A stretch of 64,000 nucleotides of DNA from Planococcus sp. ISL-109 (GCF_018613655.1 NZ_JAGGPW010000015.1:1-64000), one strand, 5' to 3'; counted from the first letter of the stretch, positions 33,427 to 42,615 are shown. A program made the numbers and translations. The notes: generated by a model not told the origin, from the sequence alone.

Positions 33427-35448
33427 TCAATTATTCCGATAATACTGCTCCATGGCGCTGGCAGAAAACCCTGCGACATAATCACTGCCGCCATTTTCTT
33501 CGATCGATTCAATCATCATAGCCAAAATGAAATCCTGCTGCTCGGCGTGATAGGAAACGAAAAAGCCGTTTTCCTGCCCTTCTTCACCGAGCGCACCCTT
33601 AAGTTCTGCAGTTCCAGTTTTCCCGGCGATCGGCACCGCATCGATATCCGCCGACTGGGCATAGCCATCGGTGATCACATTGCGCATACTGTCGCGCAGC
33701 ACTGTTGCATTAGCGTCGCTGATCAAGCCTTCTTTCCACACTGCGCCTTTTTCTTCATCGGCATAGAGGGTCGGCTCATAAATCGTGCCGCCGTTCAGAA
33801 AAGGTTCGTATGTCGAGGCGAGATGCAAAATATTGGCGAGCATTTGCCCTTGGCCAAATGAAGTATCAGCCAATTGCCCTTCCGATCCAAGGCTGCCGTC
33901 ATTAGAGATTTGTGAGCTCTCCAGCGCAATCGCAAACGGCAATTCTTCCCCGAAACCATAGCTCGTCAAGCCATCGATCAAAGTGTCTGTCCCCATATCC
34001 AAAGCTTGCCTCGCAAAATAAATATTGTCCGAGTAAACGAGTGCACGGTTCAAATCAATCGGGTTCGGTGCTTCCGGGTGGAGGCGTGATACACGGTATG
34101 AACCCCAGGAACTGTCTTTTTGCCACGTCTGCCCGTTAATTTCCAACCCTTGTGCGGGGTCGAGCGTGCCTGCTTCCATGCCGATCGCCGCTGTGACCGG
34201 CTTGATCGTTGAGCCCGGTGCATAGCGCGCAGCGAAACGCGTAAACAATGGATTCAGTTGATCTTCCGACAGTTCCGTATAGCGCTCCCCGCTCATCCCA
34301 GCGATAAATTCGTTCGGGTCAAAACCTGGCGAACTGATGAGTGCCAATGTTTCCCCATTTTCCGGAGATACGGCGGCTGCCGTCCCCGGTTCGCCTTGCA
34401 TCGAGTCGTAAACCGCAGTCTGCAGTTCCGCATCGATGGTCAGTTCAACATCTTCTCCCGCTGTCGGTTCCTGTTCTGCGAGCAGGACATTCCCTACTCC
34501 TTCCGCTTGCTTTTGAATCATCAGGCGCACGCCGTTGTCACCGTGCAAACGCTCTTCAAGCCGGCGCTCGATCCCTTGGCGACCAATCAAATCATTCGCC
34601 CCGTAGCCTTCGCTTTGCAGCTCTTCCAATTGTTCAGCTGTGATGGAACCGATATAGCCGGTCAAATGGCCGAATGCTTCGCCGTATGGATACTCGCGCA
34701 TCGCCGTTTCACGGTAAGTGACTGCGTCACTTGCATCGACTTCAGCAATCAATTGTTCATCCGATTTTGCCGCTTTGGACAAAGGCACGAACTGATCCGG
34801 CTGAACCCAGCTTTGGCTCAAGCTTTCTTCAATCGACTCGACCGTCAATCCCAAAAGCTCAGCCGCTTCCTGAAGATTCCCTTCATCTTCCAGCCGCTCC
34901 GGGACAACGCCCAGTTCATAGCCGGTACCGTTGATTGCAAGACCACGGCCTTCACGGTCCAAGATTTCACCGCGCTCGGCCGCTTCTGTCCGCACCACAA
35001 CTTCATCACCTTCTTCAAGTTCTTTGAAAATTAATGATGGATCCCAGTCGACAAACCAAGTTTCCCCACCTTCTTGCTCTTCATGAAGGAGTGAAATAGA
35101 ATGGTCGAATTCGACAGGTCCCGCAAGCGTCTCCATTTTTACGTGAATCGGAAAGTCAGCCGGCTCCTCTTCGTCCCACTCGGGATCTTCTCCTGCTGCT
35201 GTAAAGCTGACTTCGAGATTCTCAATGTTTAAATCTTCCACCAACTGCTGCTGGCGTTCAACAAAAATTTCTGCCGGAAATGCCTCCCGGGAGCCTTGTG
35301 CCAAGAACTCTCCGTACATGACAGTGAAATCTTGCTCATTCCAATGCCCGATATATTCATTCAACCGATCTTCTGGCGACGGCTGCGGCTGGCATCCTGC
35401 CATAAATAGCACGCCTGCACCGATAGCCATTCCTATGTATAGTTTCAT
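33427..35448 (-). CDS. MecA/PbpC-like penicillin-binding transpeptidase lipoprotein
   Basis: About 673 residues. Lipobox MAGC (Cys19), MecA N-terminal NTF2-like domain (about 25-140), PBP dimerisation domain (about 150-310) and transpeptidase domain with Ser413 (GSTIKP), SDN at 473-475 and KTGT at 610-613. The same architecture as S. aureus PBP2a and B. subtilis PbpC (class B, low-affinity type). It crosslinks peptidoglycan outside the membrane. Most relatives have a transmembrane anchor that also reads as a lipoprotein signal. Beta-lactam affinity cannot be told from sequence. Confidence 0.9.
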   Translation of the reverse strand: MKLYIGMAIGAGVLFMAGCQPQPSPEDRLNEYIGHWNEQDFTVMYGEFLAQGSREAFPAEIFVERQQQLVEDLNIENLEVSFTAAGEDPEWDEEEPADFPIHVKMETLAGPVEFDHSISLLHEEQEGGETWFVDWDPSLIFKELEEGDEVVVRTEAAERGEILDREGRGLAINGTGYELGVVPERLEDEGNLQEAAELLGLTVESIEESLSQSWVQPDQFVPLSKAAKSDEQLIAEVDASDAVTYRETAMREYPYGEAFGHLTGYIGSITAEQLEELQSEGYGANDLIGRQGIERRLEERLHGDNGVRLMIQKQAEGVGNVLLAEQEPTAGEDVELTIDAELQTAVYDSMQGEPGTAAAVSPENGETLALISSPGFDPNEFIAGMSGERYTELSEDQLNPLFTRFAARYAPGSTIKPVTAAIGMEAGTLDPAQGLEINGQTWQKDSSWGSYRVSRLHPEAPNPIDLNRALVYSDNIYFARQALDMGTDTLIDGLTSYGFGEELPFAIALESSQISNDGSLGSEGQLADTSFGQGQMLANILHLASTYEPFLNGGTIYEPTLYADEEKGAVWKEGLISDANATVLRDSMRNVITDGYAQSADIDAVPIAGKTGTAELKGALGEEGQENGFFVSYHAEQQDFILAMMIESIEENGGSDYVAGFSASAMEQYYRNN

Positions 35449-35507
35449 CCAATAACCTCCAGTTATTTTCTTTATTCCGATTTTATAGCCAGTAACATTG
35501 GTTTTAA

Positions 35508-35549
35508 CTAATATTCAGCGAAGGATGATCCCACTAATTGAAGTTCCCC
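35508..35549 (-). repeat. Dispersed hairpin repeat, copy C (degenerate)
   Basis: Minus strand AGGGGAACTTCAATTAGTGG then ATCATCC and TTCGCTGAATA. Homologous to copies A (8351-8391) and B (16386-16428). Lies between the divergent PBP and pgi genes. Confidence 0.55.
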
Positions 35550-35684
35550 TCTATTTTACCAATAAGTGGCAGCGAAGCAAAACCAAATTCCTCCGTTTTA
35601 AAAATAGAGCACTTTTTCCCTTCTCGCCCCTCTTCCTTCATCGCTTTATGGTAAAATCAGTAACAAAAGAATAGGAGGGTGCTT

Positions 35685-36965
35685 ATGGTTAAGTTAACGT
35701 ATTCTGAAGCCATCGAATCTGCGATGGATCTCAACATGAAAACACGCTTGCAGCAAATCCAGGACGATTTGTATGCCAAAAAAGGAGCCGGCTCGGACTT
35801 TCTCGGATGGCTCGACTGGCCGTCTTCGGTGTCGGATGAATTCATCACACAAATCGAAGACACGGCGAAGCGCATCCGAAAACAAGCGGATGTGCTCGTC
35901 GTCATCGGAATCGGCGGTTCCTACCTCGGAGCGAAAGCGGTGTTGTCCTCGCTTGAGCCGTATTTCCCGCAAGAAGACAAGCTGGAAGTGCTGTTTGCGG
36001 GCCATCAAGTGAGCGGCGAATATCTGAAGCAATTGCTTGCTTACCTCGACGGCAAAGACGTTGTCGTCAACATCATTTCGAAATCGGGCAAAACGACAGA
36101 ACCAGCGATCGCTTTCCGCTTTCTGAGCGATTACATGGAACAGCGCTACGGTGTCGGTGCTGCCGAACGCATTATTGTGACGACAGACGCAGAACAGGGA
36201 GCACTCCGTCAATTGGCCGAAACGAAAGGCTATGAGCGCTTTGTCGTGCCGGATGATGTCGGAGGACGCTATTCGGTATTCACTGCAGTCGGGCTTTTGC
36301 CGATTGCCGCTGCCGGACATTCGATCCGACAACTACTAGAAGGCGCGAAGGACGCGGAAACCGTTTACCAAGAAACGGCCATCGAGTCGAATACCGCAAT
36401 CCAATATGCCGCAATCCGCCACCATCTGTATGTACAGGGCTATACGACAGAAGTGAGCGCCATTTTTGAGCCGAAGCTTTCCTTCGTTCAGGAATGGTGG
36501 AAGCAATTATTCGGCGAAAGCGAAGGAAAAGACGGCAAAGGCACTTTCCCGGCATCCGTCGTCTTTACGACGGACCTTCATTCGCTCGGCCAATTCATCC
36601 AAGACGGCCAGCGCAATTTGTTTGAAACCTTCCTGCTCGTAAAAGAAGCAAAAGAAGACTTGAAGATTTTCGAGACGCCAGAAGACGGCGATGAATTGAA
36701 CTATATTGCCGGCTTGTCGTTACAGGAATTCAACCATATCGCCCATAAAGGCACAGCGAATGCCCATTTATCGGGCGGTGTGCCGCAGCTGAGCCTCACG
36801 ATCGATCGCATCGATGAGCAACAGATCGGCCATTTGCTGTACTTCTACATGCTGAGCTGCGCCTATAGCGCTTATCTCCTCGGCATCAACCCGTTCGATC
36901 AGCCGGGCGTTGAAGAATATAAGAACAATATTTTCAAGCTTTTGAAAAAGCCTGGATTTGAATGA
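35685..36965 (+). CDS. pgi: Glucose-6-phosphate isomerase
   Basis: Interconverts glucose-6-phosphate and fructose-6-phosphate. About 426 residues, the short bacterial form. Family motifs VVIGIGGSYLGAKAV (about 72-86), ISKSGKTTEPAIAFR (about 128-142), VVPDDVGGRYSVFTAVGLLP near 190 and NPFDQPGVEEYK near the C terminus. ATG 35685 lies 6 bases after AGGAGGG; an upstream GTG overlaps the site. The only plus-strand gene in this section; it joins the glucose released by the neighbouring glucosidases and phosphorylated by glcK to glycolysis. Confidence 0.97.
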   Translation: MVKLTYSEAIESAMDLNMKTRLQQIQDDLYAKKGAGSDFLGWLDWPSSVSDEFITQIEDTAKRIRKQADVLVVIGIGGSYLGAKAVLSSLEPYFPQEDKLEVLFAGHQVSGEYLKQLLAYLDGKDVVVNIISKSGKTTEPAIAFRFLSDYMEQRYGVGAAERIIVTTDAEQGALRQLAETKGYERFVVPDDVGGRYSVFTAVGLLPIAAAGHSIRQLLEGAKDAETVYQETAIESNTAIQYAAIRHHLYVQGYTTEVSAIFEPKLSFVQEWWKQLFGESEGKDGKGTFPASVVFTTDLHSLGQFIQDGQRNLFETFLLVKEAKEDLKIFETPEDGDELNYIAGLSLQEFNHIAHKGTANAHLSGGVPQLSLTIDRIDEQQIGHLLYFYMLSCAYSAYLLGINPFDQPGVEEYKNNIFKLLKKPGFE

Positions 36966-37015
36966 AAAAAGCTTTTCCCGACGAGCCTCTTGGCAGGTCG
37001 GGAAAAGCTTTTTTT
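36966..37015 (+). terminator. Terminator of pgi
   Basis: Long stem AAAAAAGCTTTTCCCGAC / GTCGGGAAAAGCTTTTTT with T run on the plus strand. Confidence 0.92.
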
Positions 37016-37065
37016 GATTTTGATGAAAGTAACAGAGGAATAGCTGCCCCTGGTGTTTAATTCAT

Positions 37066-37183
37066 TTAGTTGCGCAACTTGTAAACGCGTGCTTCATACG
37101 GTTTGAGCTGATGCATATCGCGGTCTTCGTAGTTGGCGAGCAATAGTTCGGCGCCTTCTGGTTCGAGCCATGCACAATCTATT
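37066..37183 (-). pseudogene. 3' remnant of a GH13 alpha-glucosidase gene
   Basis: The minus strand encodes CAWLEPEGAELLLANY then EDRDMHQLKPYEARVYKLRN and a stop (37066-37068). This matches the C terminus of the 31657-33282 glucosidase (VEGELLLSNY ... LQPYEARVYRLE). No start or catalytic domain remains; glcK ends 34 bp upstream. It is the tail of a third glucosidase lost by deletion, probably once part of the glcK unit. Confidence 0.8.
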
Positions 37184-37217
37184 TTTATAATTTTCAACTA
37201 TTTTTTTCCGATCTTTT

Positions 37218-38090
37218 TTAACTGTCCAAAACGATCAACGCAGCCCCTAGCATACCGGCATCATTTTCGAATTGAGCCACTTCTACCGAGAGCGGATTTA
37301 ACAGCACTTTCTCCAACTGGCGCTGCAATTCATCGAACCACGCCCCAGCTGACTCGGATACCCCGCCGCCGATGATGAGCATTTCCATATCGAAAATAGC
37401 TTGCAAGGTGCTGATGTAAATCGCCAAATCCTCTGCGAATTGTTCTACAAGCTCTCGCGCTTGTGCGTCTGATGCTGCTCGTTCGAACAGTTCCAGCGGC
37501 GCAAGTGACAGTCCGGCTTCTTTAATGCGCCGCTTGATCGCCGTTCCGGAAACATACTGCTCTGCACAGCCAAGCCGCCCGCACCCGCAGCGCGCTCCGT
37601 TCGGATATAATACCATATGGCCAAGCTCTGCCGCCCCGCCGTGTGGCCCCCCGCTGATCAGTTTGTTGTCCCAAATGATCCCGCCGCCGAGCCCGGTTCC
37701 GAGCGTGATGCAGACAACGCGTGAAAGGCCTTTTGCTGCACCGAACTTCACTTCCGCAAGAGCTGCGCAATTGGCGTCGTTCTCGACTTCCACGCGTTTC
37801 CCGGTCGCTTTCTCCAGCAGAGCTCTCACTTCTGTTCCCGTCCAGCCCGGAAGCATATCCCCCGCAAAGACGATGCGCCCGGCTTTGGAATCGACAAATC
37901 CGTGCGTGCCAATGCCGATTGCCGAAATGTCCCTGTGCTCTGCCAGAAACAACAGCACTTGCTTTTCCAAATGCGGATACAGCGGAAACTCTGTAGGAAC
38001 TTGCCGCTCCGCCAGTATCTGTCCGTCTGCATCGATTACGCCCATGCGGATTTTCGTGCCGCCAATATCTACTCCGATTACTGTGTTCAT
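37218..38090 (-). CDS. glcK: ROK-family glucokinase
   Basis: Phosphorylates glucose (or another hexose) with ATP. About 290 residues. Phosphate motif IGVDIGGTKIRMG (5-17), LGTGLGGGIIWDNKLISGG near 130-148, and the ROK zinc motif GHMVLYPNGARCGCGRLGCAE (His plus CxCGxxGC, about 158-178). It follows the second GH13 gene by 22 bp on the minus strand, so released glucose is phosphorylated by a product of the same transcript. ATG after GGAGAGG. Confidence 0.9.
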   Translation of the reverse strand: MNTVIGVDIGGTKIRMGVIDADGQILAERQVPTEFPLYPHLEKQVLLFLAEHRDISAIGIGTHGFVDSKAGRIVFAGDMLPGWTGTEVRALLEKATGKRVEVENDANCAALAEVKFGAAKGLSRVVCITLGTGLGGGIIWDNKLISGGPHGGAAELGHMVLYPNGARCGCGRLGCAEQYVSGTAIKRRIKEAGLSLAPLELFERAASDAQARELVEQFAEDLAIYISTLQAIFDMEMLIIGGGVSESAGAWFDELQRQLEKVLLNPLSVEVAQFENDAGMLGAALIVLDS

Positions 38091-38112
38091 CTATTCCATC
38101 CTCTCCTTTCCT

Positions 38113-39732
38113 TCACCCGTCCAGTCGTTCTATTTCTCGTATGCCGTCGTAAAAACACAAGGCTTCATATGGTCTAAGCAAGACGACATCCTGAATTTCC
38201 CCCGGCGGATAATTCCCGATCAACACGCGGCCTGTCGGCACAGGCAACTCGCGTGATGTTTCAGAGAAATTGCAGTAGACCGTCACCGTTTCATCCATCT
38301 TTTTGCGCATGTAAGCAAAGATTTCTTCATCTTCCCGATGCAATAGTTCAAAATCGCCTTCCGTCATGACCGCGAGTTCTTTTCGAAGCGCGATCAATCG
38401 CCGGTAATAGGAAAACACCGAATCCGGCTCGTGCCGTTTCTCCGCATGGATTTCCCGGTAATTCGGATTGACCGAAATCCACGGCTCCCCTATTGTGAAG
38501 CCGGCATTTTCCGATGTATCCCATTGCATTGGTGTTCTCGCATTGTCGCGGCTTTTCATGCGGATGGCATGCATCAATTGTTCATGGGGTACACCTTGGG
38601 CACGCTTTTCATTGTACATATTCAAAGTCTCGATGTCGCGGTAGTCATCGATCGACGAAAACGCCACATTGGTCATGCCGAGTTCTTCGCCCTGGTAAAT
38701 ATAAGGCGTCCCTTGCAGGAAATGCAGGCACGTGGCGAGCATCTTCGCCGATTCTTTCCGGTACTGTCCATCATTCCCGAAACGTGAGACAATCCTCGGT
38801 TGGTCGTGGTTGTTCCAATACAAGCTGTTCCAGCCGTCTTCAAACAGCGCCACTTGCCACTTTTCCAGATTTTCTTTCAAGTCGGTGAGACGCAGCGGCT
38901 GTAAATCCCATTTCCCGGACGGCCCCTGATCCAAATTCATATGTTCGAATGTGAAGATCATGTTCAGTTCTTTGCGGCCTTCCCCAGTGTAAAGTTTGGC
39001 GTCATCAGTCGTCGCCCCCGGCATTTCGCCCACCGTGACAATATCGTAATCGACGAGTACTTGACGGTTCATTTCCTGCAAAAACTCATGGACGCGCGGT
39101 CCGTTCAAAAAATGTGGCGTGCCATCGCCAGCGACACCGTCCGGGAATGCTTGATTTTTTGAAATCATATTGATGACGTCCATGCGGAAACCGTCGACAC
39201 CTTTATCGAGCCACCAACGCATCATCCCATAAACTTCTTTTCGCAGCGCTTCATTTTCCCAGTTCAAGTCGGGCTGCTTTTTGGAGAACAAGTGAAGATA
39301 GTATTGCTGTCTCACTTCATCATACTCCCAGGCGGAGCCGCTGAAGAACGAGCGCCAATTGTTCGGCTCGTCTTTCCAAATATAATAGTCCGGATGTTCC
39401 GTGAACCACGCGTGCTCATCAGATGTATGATTGACGACGAGATCCATGACGAGCCGCATTCCGCGCTGATGTATTTCCGTAAGCAGCTGGTCGAAATCTT
39501 CCATCGTCCCGAACTCCTGCATGATTTTCTGGTAGTCGCGGATGTCATAGCCATTATCGTCGTTCGGTGAATCATACACCGGAGAAAGCCATAATACGTC
39601 GACACCGAGTTCTGCTAAATAATCGAGCTTGCTGATGATTCCCCGTAAATCGCCGATGCCGTCTCCGTTTGCATCCATGAAACTTCTCGGATAGATTTGG
39701 TACACGACCGCCTGCTTCCACCATTCCGTCAT
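38113..39732 (-). CDS. malL: GH13 oligo-1,6-glucosidase (alpha-1,6-preferring type)
   Basis: About 539 residues, cytoplasmic. Nucleophile Asp185 in GFRMDVINMISK, acid/base Glu in TVGEMPG and Asp in YWNNHDQPR. The residue after the nucleophile is Val, the feature linked to isomaltose-type (alpha-1,6) substrates in this subfamily, in contrast to the Ala in 31657-33282. Forms a two-gene unit with glcK. ATG after AAGGCGAG. The symbol follows B. subtilis MalL, which has broad specificity. Confidence 0.9.
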   Translation of the reverse strand: MTEWWKQAVVYQIYPRSFMDANGDGIGDLRGIISKLDYLAELGVDVLWLSPVYDSPNDDNGYDIRDYQKIMQEFGTMEDFDQLLTEIHQRGMRLVMDLVVNHTSDEHAWFTEHPDYYIWKDEPNNWRSFFSGSAWEYDEVRQQYYLHLFSKKQPDLNWENEALRKEVYGMMRWWLDKGVDGFRMDVINMISKNQAFPDGVAGDGTPHFLNGPRVHEFLQEMNRQVLVDYDIVTVGEMPGATTDDAKLYTGEGRKELNMIFTFEHMNLDQGPSGKWDLQPLRLTDLKENLEKWQVALFEDGWNSLYWNNHDQPRIVSRFGNDGQYRKESAKMLATCLHFLQGTPYIYQGEELGMTNVAFSSIDDYRDIETLNMYNEKRAQGVPHEQLMHAIRMKSRDNARTPMQWDTSENAGFTIGEPWISVNPNYREIHAEKRHEPDSVFSYYRRLIALRKELAVMTEGDFELLHREDEEIFAYMRKKMDETVTVYCNFSETSRELPVPTGRVLIGNYPPGEIQDVVLLRPYEALCFYDGIREIERLDG

Positions 39733-39808
39733 GGACTCGCCTTCTTTCTACTGTTATGCGTTTTTCTTTTCATCATACGGAATATTGGAAAAGAATCACA
39801 GGGTTTTT

Positions 39809-39840
39809 TGTGTTAACCTTTTTTAAAATAAGGTTGACTT
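39809..39840 (+). promoter_or_regulatory. BirA operator of bioY
   Basis: TGTGTTAACC, 13 bp, GGTTGACTT: the two half sites of the Bacillus biotin operator (TTGTTAAC ... GTTAACAA) with one or two changes. The right half contains the -35 hexamer of bioY, so bound BirA-biotinyl-AMP would block RNA polymerase. Confidence 0.85.
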
Positions 39841-39862
39841 AAAATAACCGATTTACTATACT
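39834..39862 (+). promoter_or_regulatory. Promoter of bioY
   Basis: TTGACT (39834-39839), 17-bp spacer, TATACT (39857-39862), 32 bp before the bioY ATG and overlapping the BirA operator. Confidence 0.8.
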
Positions 39863-39894
39863 CGATTTAGTACATAGTAAGTGGAGGGTAAATA

Positions 39895-40479
39895 ATGACA
39901 ACTTCAGTAACTAGATCCAGCAATCATTCCCGCACATTAACGCTCGTGCACATCGCCATGTTCTCAGCACTAATGGCCATCGGCGCCAATATTTCCGCAT
40001 TTTTAGTCGTCGGCGGCGTACCGATTACGCTGCAAACATTCTTCGCAATACTCGCAGGCATCCTGCTCGGCAAACGGCTTGGTGCGGCTGCCATGATCGT
40101 CTATGCATTAGTCGGACTTGCCGGTGTTCCCGTGTTCGCACAATTCTCCGGCGGCATGGACACCTTGATTTCGCCGACATTCGGCTTTATCGTTTCATAC
40201 ATCTTTACCGCCTATGCAGCTGGTTGGATCGCCTCAAAAGTTCCTTCCAAAAAAGGCTTTATACTGGCTGCGCTTGTGGCCACCGCAATCAATTATTTAT
40301 TCGGAACGAACTGGATGTATGCGGCTTATAAATTCTGGTTCGCTGCTCCAGACGGCTTTACTTACGGCATGGCATGGGCTTGGATGGCCGTGCCCCTGCC
40401 CAAAGACATCCTGCTTGCAGTCTTTGCGGGTTTGTTCGGGTATCGAATGCAGCCGATTATCCGGAAATACTTGCCTTAA
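39895..40479 (+). CDS. bioY: Biotin transporter S component
   Basis: About 194 residues with six membrane segments, BioY family. The signature GGVPITLQTFFAILAGILLGKRLGA (about 39-63) and GGMDTLISPTFGFIVSY (about 85-101) are seen. It binds biotin in the membrane and either works alone or with a shared ECF energy module, not present here. ATG after GTGGAGGG. Single gene under a BirA operator, so it is expressed when biotin is short. Confidence 0.95.
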   Translation: MTTSVTRSSNHSRTLTLVHIAMFSALMAIGANISAFLVVGGVPITLQTFFAILAGILLGKRLGAAAMIVYALVGLAGVPVFAQFSGGMDTLISPTFGFIVSYIFTAYAAGWIASKVPSKKGFILAALVATAINYLFGTNWMYAAYKFWFAAPDGFTYGMAWAWMAVPLPKDILLAVFAGLFGYRMQPIIRKYLP

Positions 40480-40482
40480 AGG

Positions 40483-40519
40483 ATAAAACCACTTGCCGAA
40501 AATCGGCAAGTGGTTTTAT
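40483..40519. terminator. Bidirectional terminator between bioY and panE-like gene
   Basis: Stem ATAAAACCACTTGCCGA / TCGGCAAGTGGTTTTAT, T-rich on both strands; serves the convergent genes on either side. Confidence 0.9.
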
Positions 40520-41472
40520 TTTTGCATGCTTTGCTCTTCGATGCGTACTTTATAATTTTGTTCGATGACCCGGATCAGATGGGTCATCGCCGAATTGACA
40601 GGCGTTTCTATACCGTGTTTTTTTCCGAGTTTGACGATGCCGCCATTGATTACATCGATTTCCGTTTTGCGTTTTTTCAACACATCCATGAGCATCGACG
40701 ATTTATTGCCGCCGATATCTTGATGGCCCATCCGCAGACATTCTTCGACTACCGCCTCCGCGTCCACGTGGACTGATTCCGCCCGAGCGACGAGCACCGC
40801 TTCTTCGATGACAGAACGAAGCAACTCTTCCCCGTCCGGCGTATTGATAATGTCTCCGTTTTTCAGTCGCGCCAAAGCCGTAATTGAATTGTATCCAGCA
40901 TTGACAAATAGTTTATTCCAAATGACCGCTTGCACATCTGAAGATAGTTCCGTTTTCAACCCGGCATCGCTGAGCTTACGAGAAAAACCTTTAAGAACTT
41001 CCGCGGCAGGCCCTTCCGCCACTTTTCCTAAATAATTTTTGCCCCAGCCTCTATGCAAAATCGTGCCATATTCTTCGACGCTCGCCCCGTGCCCCATCGT
41101 TCCAGACACGACCATGTTTTCAGGGAACAGCTGTTGGATGGTCTCGGCATTGCCAATGCCATTTTGCATCGTGACGATGACCGTCTCATCCTTGAGTGTG
41201 CCGCGCAATTTGCCGAGCACCGCTTCGTTCGCCTGGGCTTTGAGAAGTACGAGGAGCACATCCACACGGTCTTGTGGCGGGAGCTCCTGGATCACTTCCA
41301 GTTTAATCTGCGTGACCGAGTTATCTTTTTCGACAATCTGCAGGCCTTGGCGATTGATCGCCTCCACGTGGCCATTGAGCCGGTTATAAAGACGGACCTC
41401 TTCTCCTTGTGCCTTTAACTTCCCGCCAACCAAACAAGCCATCGCTCCCGCTCCAACTATTAAAATATTCAT
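40516..41472 (-). CDS. panE: Ketopantoate reductase family protein (2-dehydropantoate 2-reductase)
   Basis: About 318 residues. Rossmann motif MNILIVGAGAMACLVGGKL at the N terminus, QNGIGNAETI near 110-119, and the conserved lysine and NAGYNSITALARLKNGD region near 190-210. Reduces ketopantoate to pantoate with NADPH in pantothenate synthesis. ATG 41472 follows GAGGAGGG. No other pan genes are near, and many Bacillales have several PanE-like paralogues, so another 2-keto acid substrate is possible. Confidence 0.82.
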   Translation of the reverse strand: MNILIVGAGAMACLVGGKLKAQGEEVRLYNRLNGHVEAINRQGLQIVEKDNSVTQIKLEVIQELPPQDRVDVLLVLLKAQANEAVLGKLRGTLKDETVIVTMQNGIGNAETIQQLFPENMVVSGTMGHGASVEEYGTILHRGWGKNYLGKVAEGPAAEVLKGFSRKLSDAGLKTELSSDVQAVIWNKLFVNAGYNSITALARLKNGDIINTPDGEELLRSVIEEAVLVARAESVHVDAEAVVEECLRMGHQDIGGNKSSMLMDVLKKRKTEIDVINGGIVKLGKKHGIETPVNSAMTHLIRVIEQNYKVRIEEQSMQK

Positions 41473-41513
41473 CGTGTCCCTCCTCATTATCTTGCCTTTG
41501 TTTCCTTCACTAT

Positions 41514-41549
41514 ACCAAAAAGGCCTTCTGTCTGAATAGAAGGCCTTTT
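41514..41549 (-). terminator. Terminator of the YkvI-like gene
   Basis: Minus-strand stem AAAAGGCCTTCT / AGAAGGCCTTTTT with T tail, just past the gene's stop. Confidence 0.88.
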
Positions 41550-41556
41550 GATATTC

Positions 41557-42615
41557 TCATGCGTTGCTTTTTCGGCCTACTTTGCGGATATCTGCCAAGA
41601 TCAACGCGCCGACTAGAAGCAGACCGAGATAACCGACTGCCGGGTAGAGCCAGTTGACCAATGCCGTAAACCCGAGAAAACTGAGCGCGAATGCTGCGAG
41701 CCCTGCAATGATTACGAAAATCCGGAACTTCTTCGTGCCCATTTCCGTAAAACGCGCAGAAAACGACAGCAGCATACTGACAGCGGTATTGTATATCATC
41801 GCAAAAATGACGATAGCCATAATGATGCCGAGAAGCGGTGAAATATTGTCCCCAATGGCAAGCATCGGCAAATCAGCTTCGCCGACTACATCCACTTTCG
41901 CGAATATTGCCACATAACTGAGCAAAATCAAAAAACCAAATCCAAGTCCACCGATCAATCCTCCACGGGCAGCCACTTTCTCGTCTTTTTCGGCTCCGCC
42001 CATGACGAGCGACATCGATGCACCTAGTGCAATCGCCAGCGACACGTAGTTAACCGCCGACAACAGCCAGTTCGGTGTAGCCGACAGCTGTTCTCTCGCG
42101 ACTGGATCCAATGAAGCGAAACTGCCGTCCATTGTCGCGACGCTGTAAATGGCGATTCCCACGACCATCAAAATCAAAAACGGCGTAATGCTAGAAATGA
42201 CGGTGATGACTTTTTTGACGTTCATCATGATCGTCACGATGACGAGCGCAATCATGAGCGTGCGGCCGAATGCTGGCGCAAAATCGAATTGCTGGGAAAA
42301 AATCGATCCGGCTCCAGCAATCATGACAACTAAAATTCCAAACAAGGTCAAAATCAATGTATAATCGATGACTTTGCCGAGCCATTTCCCGCTGATGCGG
42401 TATACTACATCTTCGTGTGAAGTCGTTTGCATCCGGCTGCCGAGACGCGTTAAGATCATTCCGATATAGCCGAACAATGCCGTTGCGACCAGGACGCCTG
42501 CCAACCCCCAATAACCGAAACTGGTGTAGTATTGCAAAATTTCCTGTCCTGAAGCGAAGCCAGCACCAACCACAATACCGATAAAGGCGCTGGCGATTTT
42601 CAAGCTTCTTTTCAT
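41557..42615 (-). CDS. YkvI-type membrane protein (APC-like fold)
   Basis: About 352 residues, roughly ten membrane segments. The N-terminal GIVVGAGFASGQEILQYYT (about 13-31) has the unwound-helix GxG pattern of LeuT/APC-fold transporters and is the YkvI family signature. Substrate unknown in the family. ATG follows AAGGAGAGG. Single transcription unit. I would call it an uncharacterised, probably amino-acid-type, transporter. Confidence 0.75.
   Translation of the reverse strand: MKRSLKIASAFIGIVVGAGFASGQEILQYYTSFGYWGLAGVLVATALFGYIGMILTRLGSRMQTTSHEDVVYRISGKWLGKVIDYTLILTLFGILVVMIAGAGSIFSQQFDFAPAFGRTLMIALVIVTIMMNVKKVITVISSITPFLILMVVGIAIYSVATMDGSFASLDPVAREQLSATPNWLLSAVNYVSLAIALGASMSLVMGGAEKDEKVAARGGLIGGLGFGFLILLSYVAIFAKVDVVGEADLPMLAIGDNISPLLGIIMAIVIFAMIYNTAVSMLLSFSARFTEMGTKKFRIFVIIAGLAAFALSFLGFTALVNWLYPAVGYLGLLLVGALILADIRKVGRKSNA

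Noticed and set aside
34258-35034. Open frame of 258 codons on the plus strand
   Set aside because: Antisense to the MecA-like PBP, with shadow-type composition and no family likeness.
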